Source of the DNA: Gavia stellata
Lineage: Eukaryota > Chordata > Aves > Gaviiformes > Gaviidae
DNA length: 64,000 nucleotides
Reading direction: 5' to 3'
NCBI RefSeq assembly: GCF_030936135.1
Contig: NC_082604.1
Location: 6,641,001-6,705,000, forward strand
The stretch's first letter is position 1; the number at the start of each line of letters is the position of its first letter. Below the pieces are notes generated by a model, which worked only from the letters and a program-made list of their open reading frames with translations, searched no databases and was not told where the DNA came from. Of the stretch, positions 62,164 through 64,000 are shown in pieces. Position numbers and translations under genes: made by a program.

Positions 62164-62338
62164 TGGTACAGAAAACCAGACTACAACTTTTTTGAAAGCT
62201 ATAAGTTGTATCGCAGTACACATCCAGAGCAGCCCTTCTATATCCTGAATCCAAAAATGCAGTGGCAACTCTGGGATATTCTGCAGGAGAATTCCCTGGA
62301 GCATATTCAGCCTAACCCACCGTCGTCAGGAATGCTTG
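62164..62338 (+). CDS. ST6GAL1: ST6GAL1 coding exon 4: approach to sialylmotif S (partial gene)
   Basis: This exon is 175 nt, with donor CTTG|GTAAGA. It encodes residues 278-335 plus the first base of Gly336 (phase 1). It starts [10 protein letters not shown] and contains [11 protein letters not shown] and [11 protein letters not shown]. It ends [11 protein letters not shown], the first half of sialylmotif S, so the motif is split by an intron. The remaining part, including the motif S cysteine that pairs with Cys192 and the catalytic His of motif VS, should come from one more exon. That exon is not found in 62339-64000. If the tail has the mammalian length, the full protein would be about 415 residues. 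Confidence 0.96.
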
Positions 62339-64000
62339 GTAAGATAACTGCCCTCTAAACTGCTTGTTCCGTTGGCAGGAACTTGTCAGGATGCCTTTTT
62401 TCCAAGACAACTACAGATTTGTGGTGCTTATCAGAGTTGCTTTTACAGTGTTTGTCTTATGCCAAAATTTAAGCTTCCTGTCTTTAAAGCAGCAGCTCAG
62501 TTGTGTTAAAACAAGTGGTTTGCAGCACCCCTCTGAAACAGCAGTTACAAACATGGCCTGGTTCCACGTGGAACAGGAGAGCAGATTGCAACATCGAGTT
62601 GGTCTCTAGGATTTCTAGCTTCTAGCGCCAGAGCAGTTCCCACGGGGTGCGAGAGGAAGGATACGGCTCCTGTGGGCTCAGATCTTGTCAGGGAAATAAA
62701 TCTGGTTACTGCAGATGAAAATTAAGTGCTTGCCTATTTTTATATATATGTATATATATGTGAAAAAAATATATAAATAGGGGAATATAGATATTTGGAA
62801 AAAATATATATAGCTAAAGACTTAATGGGGGGTTGGGGATGGTCAGGGTGAATAGTTGTCCTGAAAAGTGATATTCCCCCTTATTCAGCACGCTAATGCC
62901 TTATTCACCAGCATGCTAAATCCAGCCTCTCAGTGAAGGTGCTCATTTAACATTCTGCTGTTGCAAAGCCTTTCCTTCTTATGGGAGAGCAGATCTCATG
63001 ATCAGCCAAATAAAAAGGATTGCACTTCTCAGGAAGTTCACATGTATTTGAAGTCACAGCATTAAACATACGGTCTTGGTTGCCACGTGGATATCCAGCT
63101 GCTGTGCTTCAGCCCCTCCTCTGCTCCTGTCTCTGCTCTCGTCACTGCTGGGGCACAGGCACCCTTCTACCTCTGTGTAAATGGAGTCACTTCGTAGTTT
63201 TGCCAGTCAAATGTCTACTTTTCTTCCACAGCCTTGCTCCTGTGCAGCACCTATTACATCATTGCTGGGATATGTGCAGAACAACTACGTAACAGCATAG
63301 TCAATGACTGCAGCAGCAAAGTTGTTGTTAACTGGAGTTAGGGGCAGACAGCAAACACCTCTGTGGCGTAACTTTGGGCCAAGTTACCTGCTTTGTAAAA
63401 TAAGTCACCTCAACAGACTCAGGGGCACAGACAAGCTCCAGTTTACAGCTCTGGGTTTCCTGGAAGGCCTAAGCGTGAACGAAAATGGTGATTTGAAAAG
63501 GTGGATGAAAACATGTTTAAAATGCACCTTAGTTAAAGAAGTGGTTTCACGGATGGGTTCTTCTAATGTCTTGTAAACTCTGTTCCTCTGATCACTCATG
63601 GTCCCTGATGTCTCACATACTGCCTGAATTTTCTGTGATATTATACATTGGTTCTATTTCCCTAGTAACAGCAAGAATATTTGCTATTTCTTGCACTTGG
63701 AAGGAAAATAGCCAATAACTATGGCTTACTTCTGACCTGCCAGAAGGTTGAGAGGACTGTGCCCAGCCCTGGCGTGAATGTCCTCAAGTGGTTCATGTGC
63801 CTGTCAGAAGACACAGGAGGGCAGCACTGCTCTGCTGGGGGGAGCTGGGGAGGCCTGAGGAGCAGCGGCTGCTCGTCTGAGTGAGCCATCCTCAAGCACA
63901 GTTGCTTTTCTATCCCCTCCATTCTCAAGAGGCAGGTGGGGAAAAGATGAAGGTCTCATTGCTGCTTACCCAAGCGGGTTTGAGATGGGCTGTTTGGATC
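62339..64000 (+). other. ST6GAL1: Start of the ST6GAL1 intron before the terminal exon
   Basis: The donor at 62339 opens an intron that runs off the window. All three frames were checked by eye for a segment like the motif S continuation (hydrophobic Ile/Met run followed by TLCDQ) and none was seen. It holds a TA-rich microsatellite. Confidence 0.85.
62737..62813. repeat. TA-rich microsatellite
   Basis: Repeated TATATATG and AATATATA strings occur with A-runs over about 77 bases. It is simple sequence, probably variable in length between individuals. Confidence 0.8.

Overview
The window is vertebrate, and the evidence points to a bird. It carries CR1 non-LTR retrotransposon pieces with the typical avian 3' end (two ATTCTGTG-type repeats), a solo LTR of an avian endogenous retrovirus family, a very compact CpG-island promoter, and split exons of one recognisable vertebrate gene. 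The LTR family is one I associate with non-galliform birds, but that attribution is from memory.

Only one protein-coding gene can be supported: ST6GAL1, the Golgi beta-galactoside alpha-2,6-sialyltransferase 1, on the + strand. Four coding exons are present and intact (50935-51565, 55470-55567, 60800-60901, 62164-62338). Splice sites are consensus and phases are compatible throughout. Together they encode 335 complete residues plus the first base of codon 336: cytoplasmic tail, membrane anchor, stem, all of sialylmotif L, and the first half of sialylmotif S. The terminal exon (rest of motif S, motifs III and VS, stop codon, 3'UTR) is not in the window and must lie beyond base 64000.

Layout. 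Bases 1-18400 are a gene-poor flank with a 601-bp solo LTR (1481-2081, minus strand) and an old CR1 piece (about 14960-15316). Bases 18450-19540 are a strong CpG island, the likely upstream ST6GAL1 promoter, with two candidate first-exon donors and an odd AT-rich block carrying a TATA-like box. Bases about 19000-49660 would be a first intron of roughly 30 kb. It contains an inverted pair of young CR1 pieces, an 18-bp palindrome resembling a SOX dimer site, and several small CpG clusters. A candidate 128-nt non-coding exon at 49664-49791 lies 1.1 kb before the first coding exon, with a CpG-rich stretch upstream that could be a second promoter. The coding exons and their introns follow to the right edge.

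I found no tRNA, rRNA, CRISPR array or second protein-coding gene. The long open frames outside the listed exons look like chance frames or repeat-derived sequence. I did not find a convincing novel system. The most useful leads are the promoter architecture, the overlapping uORF at the start codon, the shifted N-glycosylation sites, and an 11-mer present five times on one strand.
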